Below, piece after piece: positions 34,959 to 46,696 of a stretch of 64,000 nt of DNA. Under the pieces are notes generated by a model that saw only the letters and a program-made list of their open reading frames with translations, did no database searches and had not been told where the DNA came from. Every line of letters starts with the position of its first letter. Within the stretch, counting starts at the first letter, position 1. The position numbers were made by a program, and so were the translations under genes. Source of the stretch: Pratylenchus scribneri (lineage: Eukaryota; Nematoda; Chromadorea; Rhabditida; Pratylenchidae); contig JAQSEB010000045.1 in the NCBI GenBank assembly GCA_030063045.1, positions 806,001 through 870,000 on the forward strand, in the 5' to 3' direction.

Positions 34959-35094
34959 ATTTTACTTTTAATAATTGAATTTTTTAAATAATTTATTTAA
35001 ATAAAAGGCTAAACATTTTATTTTAATATTGGAAAGAATTCTGATGCTTTCGAATTATTGGAAATAAACGAAATCGAATCCCATTATTTGAATG

Positions 35095-35200
35095 AATCCA
35101 TCGTTGGGGTTACTACGATTGCCAATTTTAATGTGGTTGCCTTTGTTGCGGTGGATGCGGTTATTGTTGTGATCGCAAAAAGAGAGTTATTAGAAAGAAT
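35095..35200 (+). pseudogene. Cysteine-rich exon relic
   Basis: One frame reads CHRWGYYDCQF, a TAA stop, then CGCLCCGGCGYCCDRKKRV. It aligns with the cysteine-rich exon at 22935-23101 (both end in CGYG/CGYC, CC, then a basic run). The internal stop indicates a dead copy. Confidence 0.5.
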
Positions 35201-35254
35201 GGTCATCGTGATTAATCCAATGTTAGAACTTAATCCGAATCTTATGAAGCTAAA

Positions 35255-35440
35255 AATAATTTTCTAATATTCTTTTGATCCTTCTCCACCATAAACAATA
35301 TATTAGCAGAATTTTTCCAGAGCTAAATCCAATTAGGATGGTCTATCTGCTTCAAATTCCATTCTATGTTTATAGTGCCGCATCCCCAATGTTTCCATTT
35401 CAATTTCAATTTTACAAATTGCCGTTAAGAAATATCGGAA
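35255..35440 (+). pseudogene. Sre exon 3 relic
   Basis: Begins TTTTCTAATATTCTTTTGATC and includes AATCCAATTAGGATGGTCTA, GCTTCAAATTCCATTCTATG and GTGCCGCATCCCCAATGTTT, then diverges before the MAER motif. Confidence 0.75.
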
Positions 35441-36364
35441 TTAATCAATATATACATTAAATTACAAAATAATAAGTTTTTATTAATTTTTAAAAATTTA
35501 TTAAAAATATTTTTTTTAATTTTAATATAATATATGTTCAACCAATCCGTCAAATCGATTCCACTTTTAGAAGCCCAATTATTTCTGTGAATTTATGCCT
35601 AATTTAAAATAAAAAATGTATGGGTTATATAGAAATTTTTTAATTGAAATTTAATTTTACTGATTAAATATATAAAAAAAATTAAAAATTACATTTATTA
35701 AAAAATAAAATTTAATCATTTTAATTATAAGCAGATTTTGCTCATCATTTTTATATTCATTTAAAAAATTAATTAATTCAAAAATTAAAATTAAACCCAT
35801 AAAATAAATTGACTAAAATTTTTATTTATTTTAGAAAAATTCAAATTTTCATTAAATTATGCATCAGTCTATTATGACCATCATAAAAATGAAATAAAAA
35901 AAAATTTTATAATAAAAACATTTTTAATAAAATTAAAAAAAAATTAATGATAGTCCCTTTGCATTCGAAACTCGTTTTAAATAAAAAATTCCGTTTTTTA
36001 TTCATGAACACCAAGACCACAAATATTGACTAATCAATTACGGAATTGTGGTTTGAAAAATGGTTAAATAAATTTTTAAGAAGCTTTTGGCCTTTGAAAT
36101 CCCCATTAACAACACATCATAGTTTTGCCTGAGAAATATTTTTCATTGGGAGAGTAATTTTAAATTAAATCAAAAATTCGATTCCATTTCCATTCATTTT
36201 AAAATTTTTATTTTTTAATCATATTATTAAACCCATAAAATAAATTGCTAAAATTTTTATTTATTTTAAAAAAATTCAAATTTTCATTTAATTATGAACG
36301 ATTGAGCAAAATGACCATAAAAATTTAAAAAAATCAATAAAATTTAAATAAAATTAAAAAAATT

Positions 36365-36600
36365 TTCTAAGTTGCTTTTGGCCCTCGAAAATCCCAAAAA
36401 CAATACATAAACATAATTTTGCCCATGGCTAAATCCAATTTGGCTGCTGCTGGTCTATTTGCTTCGATTACCCTTCTACGTTAATATTGCCGCATCCCCA
36501 ATGTTTCATTTCGCTATTTTTTGTAGGAGACTAGGCTATGTTGTTCATTCGAAACTATGAAAGTCAAGGCCACAAATAAGGTATGACTATTTCCCGAATT
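36365..36600 (+). pseudogene. Sre exon 3 relic, full length but broken
   Basis: Includes TGCTTTTGGCCCTCGAAAA, TTTTGCCCATGGCTAAATCC, a small CTGCTG duplication, TTGCCGCATCCCCAATGTTT and AAACTATGAAAGTCAAGGCC. The base changes and duplication destroy the frame. Confidence 0.8.
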
Positions 36601-37208
36601 GTGGTGAATAATGATTGAAAATATTGAATAATTATTTGTTATGAAATTATGAAAAAAACGGAATATTAATTATTTAAATTTAATGGAATAAAATTTTATT
36701 GCAAACTGTAACCCATAAAATCATCTGTGATTTATCATTTATTTTAAAATAATTTATTAATTAATTGAAAAATCACACAAATCCATCTCTATCGAAAAAA
36801 ATAAATATTTAATAAAAAAAAAATAATTTTAAAAAATAAATCAAATATTTATGAATTTTATTTTTTTATTTATTATTATTATTTAGCTGTTGAAGATTTT
36901 ATTTTAATTCATTTCAATGATTATTAGTAAAAAGTTAGAATATATGAGAAATAAAATTTAAAAAATATTTATAAAAAACATTAATTTTGAATTTCCTGGT
37001 ACTGGTTGACCACGTTTTTGTTTGATATTTTAACAATATGACTTCTCAAAAATTGATTGGAGACCAAATGGAAATAAATTGTTAGAAAATTAAATTTATT
37101 TCTTTCCTAAATAAATGGGTACTTATTTGGTTTACTTCCCCTTTTTTGCACGAAAAGGTCTGGGGCAACAATGTTCATTCGGAGCTATGAAAGACAAGGC
37201 CACAAATA

Positions 37209-38497
37209 CCCGATGTTACAAGAAAATATATGGCACGCTACAGCACCAGATTTCGTTCATATTTTGAAAATATTTCAAGAATATCCATATTCTCAGATTA
37301 TTGTTAGAATGTGTGAATTCTGAGATTTTGTCTCAGCATTTGATATAATTTCAAAACATATTTTCAAGTTATTTTGAGATATAATCTGAGATTAAATGTA
37401 TAATATGTTCTCAGAATATGAATAATCTCAAAATATTCTGAGATTTCATATATTTTTAAAATTTCCTGAGAAAACGAAGAATTCCTAAAATATTCTCAAA
37501 ATGTTTATAATCTTAAAATATGTTGAGAATGCACATATTTTGACAATTTATTTTAAGTCTTATTTTCACGAGAAATTTTGAGAATTTGACATAAAATATT
37601 CTCAGATTATAGCAAATTTTCAGTATATTTCAGAATTCCTTTGAATTTTCACAATAAGAGCTCTATTTTGAAAATGGAAGAATATGTACTATTTAATGCT
37701 AGACGATCAGAGATGTCTCTGTCTATTTCCTCCTATTGTGTGCTTCTCATAAAATTTTTTTACCCTCCAGCCCATATAGCACCCAAATTTATAAGGGGAA
37801 GACATGGCTGCTGCCCCCTTTGGGGCATGCTTCCGGTGTATTAGCCGTTTGGGATTGGACTCGCGCGAGTTCCTAAGACTCCCGAGTGCGCGGGATTTTA
37901 GGATTCTCGAAATCCCGGGTGCGCGAGATCCTGGGACTCCCGAGTGTGAGGGATACCGGGATTCTCGAAATTCTGTGTGCGCGAGATTCTGGGACTCCCG
38001 AGTGCGCGGGATCCCGGGGTTCTCGAAATCCCGGATGCGCGAGATCCTGGAACTCCCGAGTGCGCGGGATCCGGGATTCTCGAAATATTCAGAAATTAAG
38101 TGAAATTTTGAAATTATATTTTGTCCATAATCTGAGACTAGATGCTGAAAATACGGTGAATGAAAATATGATCGGAGATTAAGTAAGATTTTGAAACTAT
38201 ATTTTCTCCATAATCTGAGACTACATGCCGTAAATACGGTGAAAATATCATCTGAGAATATGATATATTCTAAAAAAATTCTCAGAATTTCATATATTCT
38301 GAGAATTCATTTTTTCGCCATATTTTCAGCCATATTCTGAGATTACGAACGCGATATAATCTGAGAATATTCTCAGATTGTTTCATATTTTGATCATATT
38401 CTCAGAATATGCGGTATCTAGATTCTGGTATAGTTTTGCAAATATGAAGTAATCTCAGAATATTCTCAGAATATGTGACAAAAATTGTAACACCGGG
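37209..38497. mobile_element. TA-flanked non-autonomous element, 1.29 kb
   Basis: Ends CCCGATGTTACA and TGTAACACCGGG are inverted. TA is duplicated outside (37207-37208, 38498-38499), and joining the flanks across one TA restores the Sre exon 3 order, which fixes the insertion point exactly. The interior is mostly variants of AATATTCTGAGATTAT arranged in both orientations, with a GC-richer tandem block in the middle. The TA duplication suggests the Tc1/mariner group. Confidence 0.85.
37857..38090. repeat. GC-rich tandem repeat inside the TA-flanked element
   Basis: About three and a half copies of a roughly 65-bp unit containing GACTCCCGAGTGCGCGGGAT and TTCTCGAAATCCCGGGTGCG. Two plus-strand frames stay open across it only because the repeat lacks stop codons; this is not a gene. 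Confidence 0.8.
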
Positions 38498-38520
38498 TAT
38501 GGACTGGCCAGTTCAGGTTT

Positions 38521-40579
38521 TAAATTGAATCCCAATTCTATTACCCAATTTTTCAATTTTAATTTTATTAGTATATTAGTGATTTTTATAAGGGGATAAA
38601 TGGATGATGTGAATTATTTAAATTATTTTGCATGTGATTTGTGGAAAAATTGATAATTTTTAATTGATTTTTATTTGTTTTTAAAATATTAAACTGCTCA
38701 ATTGGAAAAAGTCTTGAATTAGATTTAATTCCATTTTTAATTTTATTTATGGATAAATTTAATGAAATATTAGATGGGTTCAATTCAGTAAATGGGCTTT
38801 TTATTCTAAAATATTTTTTTTTGAATTTTTAATTTATTAATGTACAATTATAAGTGGAAATTTTAAATATCTTAACACTCAAAAAGACAATTATATTAAA
38901 TCCTAAAAGTGAAAAATTTTATATGGGAAACATTTTTTATTTGTATATCAATTTTCGTTAGAGTGTAATTTATAAGAGAAAATAGAAAGTTATATTCTGT
39001 GTCTATTCCTTACATTAGAAAAATATTAAGCAATAAGTAGATTATTTGGTGAGACGAGTAGAAAAAAAAAAAGTTACACTGAACAAATTTAGTGATTTTT
39101 GTCGCTATTCTCTTTTGTTTTACCCAGCGTTGCAAATCCTACTGAATTTCCTTCTCACTTAATTAATATAAAAGTAAAACAAATTCACTAAAATAATATT
39201 TATTCAAATTGTGGTAAAATTTATTTAAAATAGCTATACTATCCGAAGAAAGATAATTATTTTCAATAAAAAATTTTCTACCAAAATTTAAGAACATCCT
39301 CCCCAAAATATTGGTATTTTTGAAAAAGGTTTTAATTTATATTATATATAACCTAAAATAATTTTATGGGTTACCAATTTTCACATGAGAAAATAAATAA
39401 ACTTTCGAATATATTTTTCATATTTAGAATTTTTAAATTTCAGATTTTTCTATTTTAATTTTATTAAGATATCAGATAAAAAAATCCAATTTCACTGATG
39501 TTAATTTATATAATTTTAATTGATGAATCATAAAAGGGAAATGAAAAAATTAAAATACAAAAAGCATCCTTCTCAATTTTAGGATATAATAAAAATGATA
39601 AAAAAGAATGCATTTGTTCAATTGAAATAAAAAATTAAAATTTAATAATTTAAAAAATCAAGAAATTATAAGACAAAATTGTGATGAGAAATGCAACCCA
39701 AAAAATTATCTGTGATTTATCGTTTATATTTAAGAAATAATTAATTATGAATTAAAAAGCAAAAAAAAGGGCAACCGAAAAAATAATAATTTAATAAAAG
39801 ATTTTTAAAAATATGATTAAAAATATTAAAAATTTATTTAAATAGAAATTTAAATATTTTTTTAATTCATTTTAATGATTAATAATAACAAAAAAAGATC
39901 CAAAAAATTATCATTCAATTTTAAACGCCGAATATAAATAAAATAAATGTACAAGGGTGATAGAGGGGAGAATCTTCATTTTCCAATTTTCATGAGGTCC
40001 TAACTTTGTAACTTGTTAAGTCCTAGATATAAGTTGAACTCAGCTCGACGAGTGGAGTTGAATGGTATATATCACATGACTCCGAATCCGAAACTTCGTA
40101 GTAATACTGTAGGAATGCATTTTTTATTTTATTATTAACACTAATCTCGAATAAAAATGGTAATATAAATTTTAAATATATTTTTAAATAATTTAGTAAA
40201 GGGTTAATCTCATTTGTCTTGTAAAATCGACATATATTTGTACCAAATTTTCTTATCCACACTATTTTTCGTAGTATCTAAAATAAGTCGATTTTGGTAT
40301 ATGAACAAGTGTCACTAATTTGAAAAATTAAATAAGCATAAAAATCTTTAATTTTTAATTTATTTTATTTATTAATTTTTATTGAACACTTCGAAAAATT
40401 CCATATTCCAAAAATAATAATTTGGGAGAGTTTATGATGTATTTGACTTAAAATAATTTTATGGGTTACAAATTTTCAAATGAAAAAGATAAATAATTTT
40501 GGAAAATATTTTCATATTATATAATTTTTTAAATAATTAAAGATAGATTGGATAAAATTAATAAAAATATTTTTTTCAT
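38521..40579. other. Non-coding, intron-like and repeat remnants
   Basis: No exon supported. It contains the recurring GGATAAATTTAATGAAATAT block (about 38750) and Sre intron pieces. At 40030-40080 there is a stretch AACTCAGCTCGACGAGTGGA then GAATGGTATATA, related to the core of the fold-back repeats. Confidence 0.45.
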
Positions 40580-40995
40580 TTTTTAAAAGTAGATTTTACT
40601 CATCAATGTACTAATTTTATATGGAATTTTTGGTGACTCATTTGCCATCCCTTCTATTATTTTAAGTAATTTAAAAAATTAATTAAATGCTATAATATAA
40701 AAAGCTTTTATTTTTTAATTTTATTATTAATAATTTTTTATGGATTTTGTTGATAAGCAGTTTTTAAAAAATTAAATATTTATGAGAACTTATAATGAAT
40801 TTAACCAAAAATTGGGTTACAATTTTTCACATGATAGAAACCTTGGAAATATTTTTCATATTATACAATTTTTAAAATCTTTAAATTTTAGATTGGATTA
40901 AAATAAAATTTAATCATTTGAATTTTATAAAAACAGATTTTTCTCATCAATATGTTAATTTTATATAGAATTTTTATTGGCTTAGACTCATTCAG
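40580..40995 (+). pseudogene. Two Sre exon 2 relics
   Basis: At about 40585-40650 and 40915-40995, both with CTCATCAATRTRYTAATTTT and TATAGAATTTTTATTGGC-type sequence and with the exon 2 acceptor region. Frames are broken. Confidence 0.65.
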
Positions 40996-41105
40996 GGCTG
41001 GAACCGGAACTCAAAAAAAATCGGAACGGAATTTTCTTCGGAATCGGAAGTTGAATTTTTTTCGGAATCGGAACGGAATTGAAACACCGGAATTCCGGTT
41101 TTCGG
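40996..41105. repeat. CGGAATCGGAACGGAAT degenerate repeat
   Basis: About five imperfect copies of a CGGAATCGGAA unit in a GC-richer patch. It resembles the ends of hAT-type repeats such as 33502-34958 in style but not in sequence. Confidence 0.6.
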
Positions 41106-41109
41106 AAAT

Positions 41110-41830
41110 TTAGCACAATGGAATTATAGAATGGCAATGTACGGCACAATTTGTACAATTTGTCTCAAATGCTGGATGCATTTGGGGAATTTGCCCCTGC
41201 TGACACCAAGAATATTGTTTATCTTGTCAAGTGGACAAAAATATACGAATTTAAATTATTTTTCAATTTAAATAATTTCATTTTTAGAAATTCATTATGG
41301 AAATTAAATATTCACTTCCATTTGTATCTATTCATTTTATAATTTAAAACTAATTTTTTATTCATTTCAAACAAAAATTTTAATGAATTCAAAAATTAAA
41401 ATTAAACCCATAAAATAAAGTAATTACAATTTTTATTTATTTTAGAAAAATTTAAATTTCATTAAATTATGTAAGCGGTGAATCTCATCATTAAAATGAA
41501 ATAATAAAAAATTATAATTTTTTGAATAAAATTTTAAAAAAATTGGTTAATTAATTTGATGCTAGTCATATATTTTTACCAGAAAATTATTTTTATTTTT
41601 TTTTATTATAATAAATGACAGTGATATTTTGGAATGGTAAATGACAATGATCATGAACAAAATGGCCAATATAGTGTACGAAGGTAATATAGTATGACGA
41701 AGGAGTAGAATGGTAAAGATGGCACAATTTAGCCTAAAACACTGAATGCAATGAGAATGAGACCATCTAAGGTCACCCAATTTGGGGAATAGGCTCATGC
41801 CGTCGAGATGAACATAATTTGCTCTTGTGA
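41110..41830 (+). pseudogene. Two KFGEL-family relics
   Basis: Copy one at 41110-41250 reads NLSQMLDAFGEFAPADTKN. Copy two at 41610-41830 keeps the nucleotide pattern CACCCAATTTGGGGAATAGG with two stops. Sre-type intron sequence lies between them. Confidence 0.45.
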
Positions 41831-41976
41831 TATGTTCAAAAATTTACTCATTTAATCATTTTAAATAATTTTATTTTTTATTTTGATTAAATTCATATTT
41901 GTAGCTGATTGAAATATCGCTCAATTTTAGATTTAATTTCATTTATTTTTATTTATGGATAAATTTAATGAAATAT

Positions 41977-42444
41977 TTGGCAAACGTAGAGAATTGTGGT
42001 CCCGCCGAATTTTTTTTTAAAATAAGGGAATCTCATTTTTAGGGGTAATCGATGGTGCTGAGGACGAATCTAAGCTCAGATTTTTGATTTGGCCAAGTCC
42101 TGCGCGACTTGACCATAAAGTTTGGCCAAGTTTGAAGATTTCGGTTTTGGTAATATAAATGTCAAATATGGGGTAATCGATGGTGCTGTGAAAACGAATC
42201 TGAATCTAGAACACCCGTCCCCTTCTTCACCCATTTTCACAATTATATTTAATTTAATTTTATTTGAATAAAATTTTTTATAAAATTTTTGGAAATCATA
42301 GATTTTTGAAAATCATAGATTAGATGACGTCTAATAAAAATTCTAGGTTCAGATTCGTGCTCAGCACCATCGATTACCCCTAAAAATGAGATTCCCTTAT
42401 TTAAAAAAAATTCGGCGGGACCACAATTCTCCTACGTTTGCCAA
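41977..42444. mobile_element. Non-autonomous TIR element, 468 bp
   Basis: Arms of about 100 bp are inverted copies starting TTGGCAAACGTAG and including GTGGTCCCGCCGAA and GGGGTAATCGATGGTGCTGA. TAT precedes and follows the element (41974-41976, 42445-42447), a possible 3-bp duplication. A third partial copy of the GGGTAATCGATGGTGCTG unit lies inside at about 42173. No coding capacity. Confidence 0.82.
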
Positions 42445-42594
42445 TATCTATTTTCTATTGATGTATTTATATGAATTAAAAGTATTGTAATCTCATTATT
42501 TATATTATTAAATTATTTATAATAAACATAATTTTAAAAATTGATATATTTTAAAATTTTATGAAATTTATTTGAAATCCTTGCAGGGCCCAAT

Positions 42595-42795
42595 ACAAAT
42601 TAGCGGAATAAAGTAATAGAAATAGATTTATTTCTATTTCTATTCCGAATTGATTTTTCTTTTTTCCGATTACCGATTCCGAGTACAAATTCGGAATAAA
42701 ATCTATTACCCAAATCTATTCCGAAAATCTATTACCTATTACGAGTGTGTACAAAATGGAATATATTTATTCCAAAATCTATTCCCGGAATAAAT
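42595..42795. repeat. ATTCCGAAAATCTATTAC degenerate repeat
   Basis: A patch of imperfect direct and inverted copies of short ATTCCG/CGGAAT and CTATTAC units. It may be the remains of another terminal-repeat element; ends were not found. Confidence 0.45.
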
Positions 42796-42959
42796 TCAAC
42801 AAAATAATTAATCATTTCAAAAATTAATATAAAACCCATAAAATAAATTGATTAAAATTTTTATTTATTTTTGAAAAAATCAAATTTTTATTAAATTATG
42901 AGAAACTTGCTCGAAATCATTGTTAATAATATTTTCAATAAAATTAAAATAATAATAAT

Positions 42960-43110
42960 TTTGTAAGGTGTTTATGGCACTCGAGACTCACTATCAACAA
43001 AAAAAAAACAGCCGAGTTCTGACCATGACTAAATCCAGTTTGGATAGTCTAATTGCTTCGAATTCCCTTCTTTGTTTACATTTTCGTATAAATAATGTTC
43101 CATTTTGGGC
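42960..43110 (+). pseudogene. Sre exon 3 relic
   Basis: Includes GTTTATGGCACTCGAGACT, ACTAAATCCAGTTTGGATAG and GCTTCGAATTCCCTTC, then decays. Confidence 0.7.
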
Positions 43111-43399
43111 AATCCTAAAGAATCTGGATCCCTAATTTATTCGATTGATTTATTTAAAAATTAATTTTTAAGGGTAAGCTGGGTTATAGAATTTGAATCT
43201 GATGTTATTTTTATCATATTTTACTATAAGATAATGCTAATTTTTTCATGAAAATATAAATACGATATTTATTTGCATTTAGAAATTGTTAAGAATTTTG
43301 TCCATTGCATTTTAATTCCCATAAATATTTTTGCGGATATTGAGAAATTTTTTTAAAACCCATAAATTTTTTAACTTATTTAAGAAATTAAATTTGCAT

Positions 43400-45950
43400 T
43401 ATTAAAATAATTTCAAATAAATGCGCTACAAACGAAATGGCCACATAAAATTAAAAAATTAAAATTTAATAATTAAAAAACTTAATTAATTTATTTTTTT
43501 AGTGAAAATTCATTGTAAATCTATTTAAATATAAACCATTGATAAAATATTTTAAAATCAAATAAATTCATAGAAAAAATTAGGATATTTCTGTTAAAAT
43601 AATTTATTGATTTATCTACTTGACCAATTTTTGCCATAAATTTATTTAAAAATAAATGCCTTCATCAAAAATGAAACTTTTGGTCTTGCGATTTTTTAAA
43701 TAATTTAATTTATTTCCTTCTTAAATAAATTGACCAATGGTCTTTCCGATAATAAAATAATGGAAAATATTTTAATAGAATAATTATTTTTATATGAATA
43801 TTAGTAAAATAAATAGAAAAGAATCTACAATTCAATTAATGGACTTATAGAACAAATCTTGGTCTTGAAATGGAAAGAATGTTTAGCAAATGAAAAATTC
43901 CAAATATTATTCCATTTTATCCGCCGTATATACGGGTGATGATTAAAAAAGGGATAGAAAGATTAAATAATATTATTTTTAATTGGAAGGCATTTTGCAT
44001 ATGAATTCGCAATAAATCCCTCCTTTCTCTGACAATTAGTACAACTATTCTATTTTATCTATTTTTGGATTTTTTTTGCTTGGATAATTCTCCGAATTGC
44101 TAGAATTATTGGCACTTGACGAACAATTAAAGGATTTAAATATAAAAAACAGTATTAAAATTTATTTTAATTATTTTAATTAAAAAAAAAAGTCAAATTT
44201 TTCTCCAGTTTTTGATTTCCCAAAAAGAGTTTCCACTAAATGCCAATTAATTTTCATGACAATCACAAACAACAATTCAAATTACCCTTGGGAAAATTAA
44301 TAATTCCCGTTTCTGCTTTTTAATATAATTCGACCTGTTGGCCATGCCTCGATTTTTTCTAAAATTTCATTGCACTTTTAATGAGACAAAAATAAAACAT
44401 TTTAATAAACTATTAACATTTAAATGATGGAAGTTTAATTTTTATTTTATCTTTTTTTCATAATTCACGCAATTTCATATTATATAAATTTTCCCATTGG
44501 CAATACATTAAATTCCCTAAATTTAATTGCATTTTTGCGGAATGCACACACAACATAAATTTTGCATTTTATAATTGTTGAGAATTATTTTTGGCTGCAT
44601 TTTACTTCCTATAAAATATTTTTTATTTGAGATTATTATAATTTTTTAAATTTTTAAAAACCCATAAATTTTTAAGTAATTTAGGAAATTAAATTTACAT
44701 TATTATAGAATGAATTTCAAATAAGCATTGTAACAAAATGGTTCATTTGAAATTAAAAAATAAAATTTAATAATTTAAAAAAATTCAATTCATTTTTTAT
44801 TGAAAATTCATTATATTAAAATCTCTTTAAATATAAGCCATTGACAAAATGTTTTTTAATACCAAAAATAAAATTTCAAACAAAAATTATATTTCACTTA
44901 AAATAATTTAACAATTTTTCTACTTGAATAATTTTTGCTATAAATTATTTAAAAGTAATTGCCGTCATCAAAAATAAATCTTTTGTATTTGGTCTTGCAA
45001 TTTTTTAAACATTATAATTTATTTCTTTCCTAAATAAATAGACAAATGGTCTTTCCGATAATGAAATAATGGAAAATATTTTAATGTAATCATTATTTTT
45101 ATATGAATATTAGTAAAATAAATTGAAAAGAATCCACAATTCAATTAATGGGAATAATACAACAAATCTTGGATAGACAAGAAATTGAAAGAATTTTAAG
45201 CAAAATAAAAATGAAAATACCATATATTCCATTTTATCCGCCGGATATTCATAAAATACTAATGTTCATCGATTATGATTGAAAAGGGAAAGATTAAATG
45301 AACAATAAAAGACAAAATATTATTTTTAATTAGAAGGCATTTTGCGTTAGCATTCGCCATAAATCCCTCCTTTTTCCGGCAATTAGTACAATCACTCTAT
45401 ATTTTATCTATTTTTGACTTTTTTTTTGTTTGGATAATTCTCTGAATTTCTGCAATTATTGACATTTGATGATTAATTATAGAATTTAAATATAAAATAG
45501 TATTAAAATTTATTTTAATTCAAAAATTGCTAATAAGATAATTTCCTAATTTTTAATTCTAAAATACAATTTTTCAATAAATGCCAATTCAAAATAGTAA
45601 TTTTATTGGCAAACCCAAACTATTTAAATTTGTATTCCCTATGGGAAAATTAATTCCCTGCTCTGTCATTTTAATAATTCACGCATGCTGTTGGCGATTG
45701 TTGGATTTCACTAAAATTTCTTTGTAAATTTTAATGAGACAAAACAAATAATTTTATATTATACATTCACCTGATGGAAATAAATTTATCTTTCTTGTTT
45801 CACGCATTTTACAATATATATCTGTCCGTTGCGTTGACAATTTCATCAAAATTTCATTACATTTTCAATAGAATGCGCACGCAACATAAATGGGCATTTT
45901 GTTTCATTTGTTCCATTCCTTTTTAAATATCTTCCAAAATTATTATAAAT
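43400..45950. repeat. Tandem duplication of a 1.3-kb non-coding block
   Basis: The block beginning about 43400 recurs about 1.31 kb later. For example, GGTCTTTCCGATAAT occurs near 43740 and 45050, CCATTTTATCCGCCG near 43915 and 45230, AATTAGAAGGCATTTTGCG-like sequence near 43985 and 45330, and TTAATGAGACAAAA near 44380 and 45730. It resembles Sre intergenic sequence and has no coding frame. Confidence 0.75.
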
Positions 45951-46199
45951 TTTTTTGCAGTTGGAAATTGTTGATCCATTTTACTTCCTATAAATATTTT
46001 TTATTCTCTGAAAATTAATTTTTTACTTTTTAATCACAAATTTTTTAATTTATGTATTTTTACAACTCATAAATTTTTTAGGTAAATGGGAAAATAATAT
46101 TCTTATATTTAATAGACGAATCAAAAAAGTCCTGAAGAAAGGCTCACATACTAGTAAAAATAAAAATTCATATTAAAATTATTATTTTTAATTAAAATG

Positions 46200-46440
46200 T
46201 ATATTATCGATTTTTCTAGTTGACCAAATTTTGCCATAAAATTATTAAAAAGTAATTGTCGTCATCAAAAATGAATCCATTGTATTTGGTCTTGTGATTC
46301 TTGTTATTAATATTTTATTCTCACTGTCCAAATCCGTTAGCCACTTTTCTGTTGCATTCAATCCATTAAAATTAAAACCCCTTTTTTCAAAAAATTTTGC
46401 TCATTGTGGTCTCGAATAAATGTCAATTACTGTTTTTTTT
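46200..46440. repeat. Second copy of the 24.37-24.60 kb block
   Basis: Shares TTTGCCATAAAA, GTCGTCATCAA, TTTGGTCTTGTGATTCTT and CAAATCCGTT in the same order, lying 0.25-0.5 kb upstream of the intact Sre gene. Confidence 0.65.
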
Positions 46441-46696
46441 ATTTTTTCCATTTTTATCATATTTTCTCATAAATTCTTTTTTTGAAGCACAATAATTCAT
46501 AAATTTAATTGTATCTTGTACAATTTTCCCACTATTATAATATTTTATTTAAAATGTAATTTTTCTTAGAATATTTTAGAAAAATTTTAATTAAGAATTT
46601 AATTAAAAATCATCATTTTTTTGCATCCTAATTTCATTTTTTGGTAGAATTCATTTTTGCTAAATTTTATCATTAAATTTACTTTATTGACCAAAT

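Larger units (their letters stand above)
37000..38520 (+). pseudogene. Sre exon 4 scrap and exon 3 tail split by a TE
   Basis: An exon 4 fragment lies at 37005-37040 (GGTTGACCACGTTTTTGTTT). An exon 3 tail runs from about 37130 to 37206 (GGTCTGGGGCAACAATGTTC, GGAGCTATGAAAGACAAGGC). It is interrupted after CACAAATA and continues at 38498 with TATGGACTGGCCAG, the remainder of the same exon. Confidence 0.8.

Noticed and set aside
37804..38182. Two overlapping arginine-rich open frames
   Set aside because: Product of the GC-rich tandem repeat inside a transposable element, with no start context or splice support.
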